This document shows, one piece after another, positions 24,562 to 24,950 of a stretch of 24,950 bases of DNA. Numbering within the stretch: the stretch's first letter is position 1; every line of letters starts with the position of its first letter. The notes beneath the pieces are model-generated. The model worked only from the letters and a program-made list of their open reading frames with translations. It was not told where the DNA came from and did not search any database. Source of the DNA: an uncultured Oxalobacteraceae bacterium (GTDB lineage Bacteria > Pseudomonadota > Gammaproteobacteria > Burkholderiales > Burkholderiaceae); assembly GCA_946479255.1 (NCBI GenBank), contig CAMLFK010000041.1:1-24950 (forward strand). Reading direction: 5' to 3'. A program made the translations under genes and the position numbers.

Positions 24562-24636
24562 TGAAATATTATTTCACGGTTTCGTCATTGTGAAATAATA
24601 TTACGTTAATGTCGCGATTACGATAGCATATTTCAC
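24562..24636. promoter_or_regulatory. Inverted-repeat operator region between the AsnC/Lrp gene and glmS
   Basis: A perfect 13-bp inverted repeat pairs AATATTATTTCAC (24565-24577) with GTGAAATAATATT (24590-24602) across 12 bases. The left arm also belongs to a 15-bp palindrome, TGAAATATTATTTCA (24562-24576). A further ATATTTCAC half-site is at 24628-24636. Repeated AT-rich palindromes next to an Lrp gene are the expected form of its binding sites. No convincing -10/-35 pair for glmS could be fixed. Confidence 0.6.
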
Positions 24637-24690
24637 GCATGCTCATCTACGATCTTGGCATTGTAATTTTTTCATTCACGAGGTCAGACC

Positions 24691-24950
24691 ATGTGCGGTA
24701 TCGTCGGAGCAGTAGCGCAGCGCAACATCACCCCTATCCTGCTGGAAGGCTTAAAGCGCCTGGAATACCGCGGCTACGATTCCTGCGGCGTCGCGCTGCA
24801 CGTGGACGGCAAACTGCGGCGTTCGCGCAGCACCTCGCGCGTCGCGGACCTGGAAAGCCAGGTTAAAGAAACCGGCCTGCAAGGTTTTCCCGGCATCCCC
24901 CACACCCGCTGGGCCACCCACGGCGCCTCGGCTTCGCCCAATGCGCACCC
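24691..24950 (+). CDS. glmS: Glutamine--fructose-6-phosphate aminotransferase (partial, N-terminal part only)
   Basis: First committed enzyme of hexosamine synthesis, making glucosamine-6-phosphate. The ATG is preceded by GAGGT six bases upstream. After removal of Met, Cys2 is the nucleophile of the N-terminal glutaminase domain, seen as [24 protein letters not shown] and HTRWATHGA confirm the family. Only about 86 residues are inside the window, of roughly 600. It lies downstream of glmU but is separated from it by the ABC pair and the divergent AsnC/Lrp gene, so the two glm genes are not one operon here. Confidence 0.95.
   Translation, partial: MCGIVGAVAQRNITPILLEGLKRLEYRGYDSCGVALHVDGKLRRSRSTSRVADLESQVKETGLQGFPGIPHTRWATHGASASPNAH

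Noticed and set aside
24565..24602. Intrinsic terminator between the AsnC/Lrp gene and glmS
   Set aside because: The stem is AT-only apart from its inner end and lies upstream of two divergent starts, so an operator is a better fit.

Overview
The window looks like a piece of a betaproteobacterial chromosome, most likely order Burkholderiales, family Oxalobacteraceae (Janthinobacterium/Massilia-like). This is inferred from protein style and gene order: rsmD-coaD-ferredoxin, glmU near glmS with an AsnC-type regulator, and putA divergent from an Lrp-type regulator. No rRNA or tRNA gene was seen, so the taxonomy is inference. Coding DNA is GC-rich and tightly packed. The one long non-coding stretch (6227-6945) is strikingly AT-rich.

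Region 1 (1-6226, all minus strand): a branched-chain amino acid/amide type ABC importer (livG, livF, a periplasmic binding protein, and livH cut by the window edge) with its own promoter. Upstream of it lies a nitronate monooxygenase / GMC oxidoreductase pair that looks like an operon.

Region 2 (6227-6945): a dense cluster of DnaA boxes. Seven sites match TTWTNCACA and two more are one base off. Two blocks of CTA/TTA trinucleotides each follow a perfect DnaA box and lead into AT-rich DNA. This is the architecture of a bacterial chromosomal origin (oriC), but no dnaA, dnaN, gidA or parAB gene is in the window. Genes diverge from it (minus to the left, plus to the right). It is the most interesting object here.

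Region 3 (6946-14276): MTA/SAH nucleosidase (plus) converges on alanine dehydrogenase (minus) with overlapping stops, and the ald terminator appears to lie inside the nucleosidase coding sequence. A solitary TnpB-type element follows. Its right end forms the last codons of putA, the bifunctional proline catabolic enzyme. An Lrp-family regulator diverges from putA.

Region 4 (14376-20617): a chemotaxis receptor with its sensor domain at the C-terminus, a LysR regulator, a secreted chalcone-isomerase-like protein, ChaB, a 2[4Fe-4S] ferredoxin, coaD, rsmD and a DUF6279-type lipoprotein.

Region 5 (20646-24950): glmU, a MacB/LolCD-like ABC pair whose ATPase has degenerate motifs, and an AsnC/Lrp regulator divergent from glmS. 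The regulator-glmS gap carries a strong inverted repeat. glmU and glmS are steps of UDP-GlcNAc synthesis for peptidoglycan and LPS.
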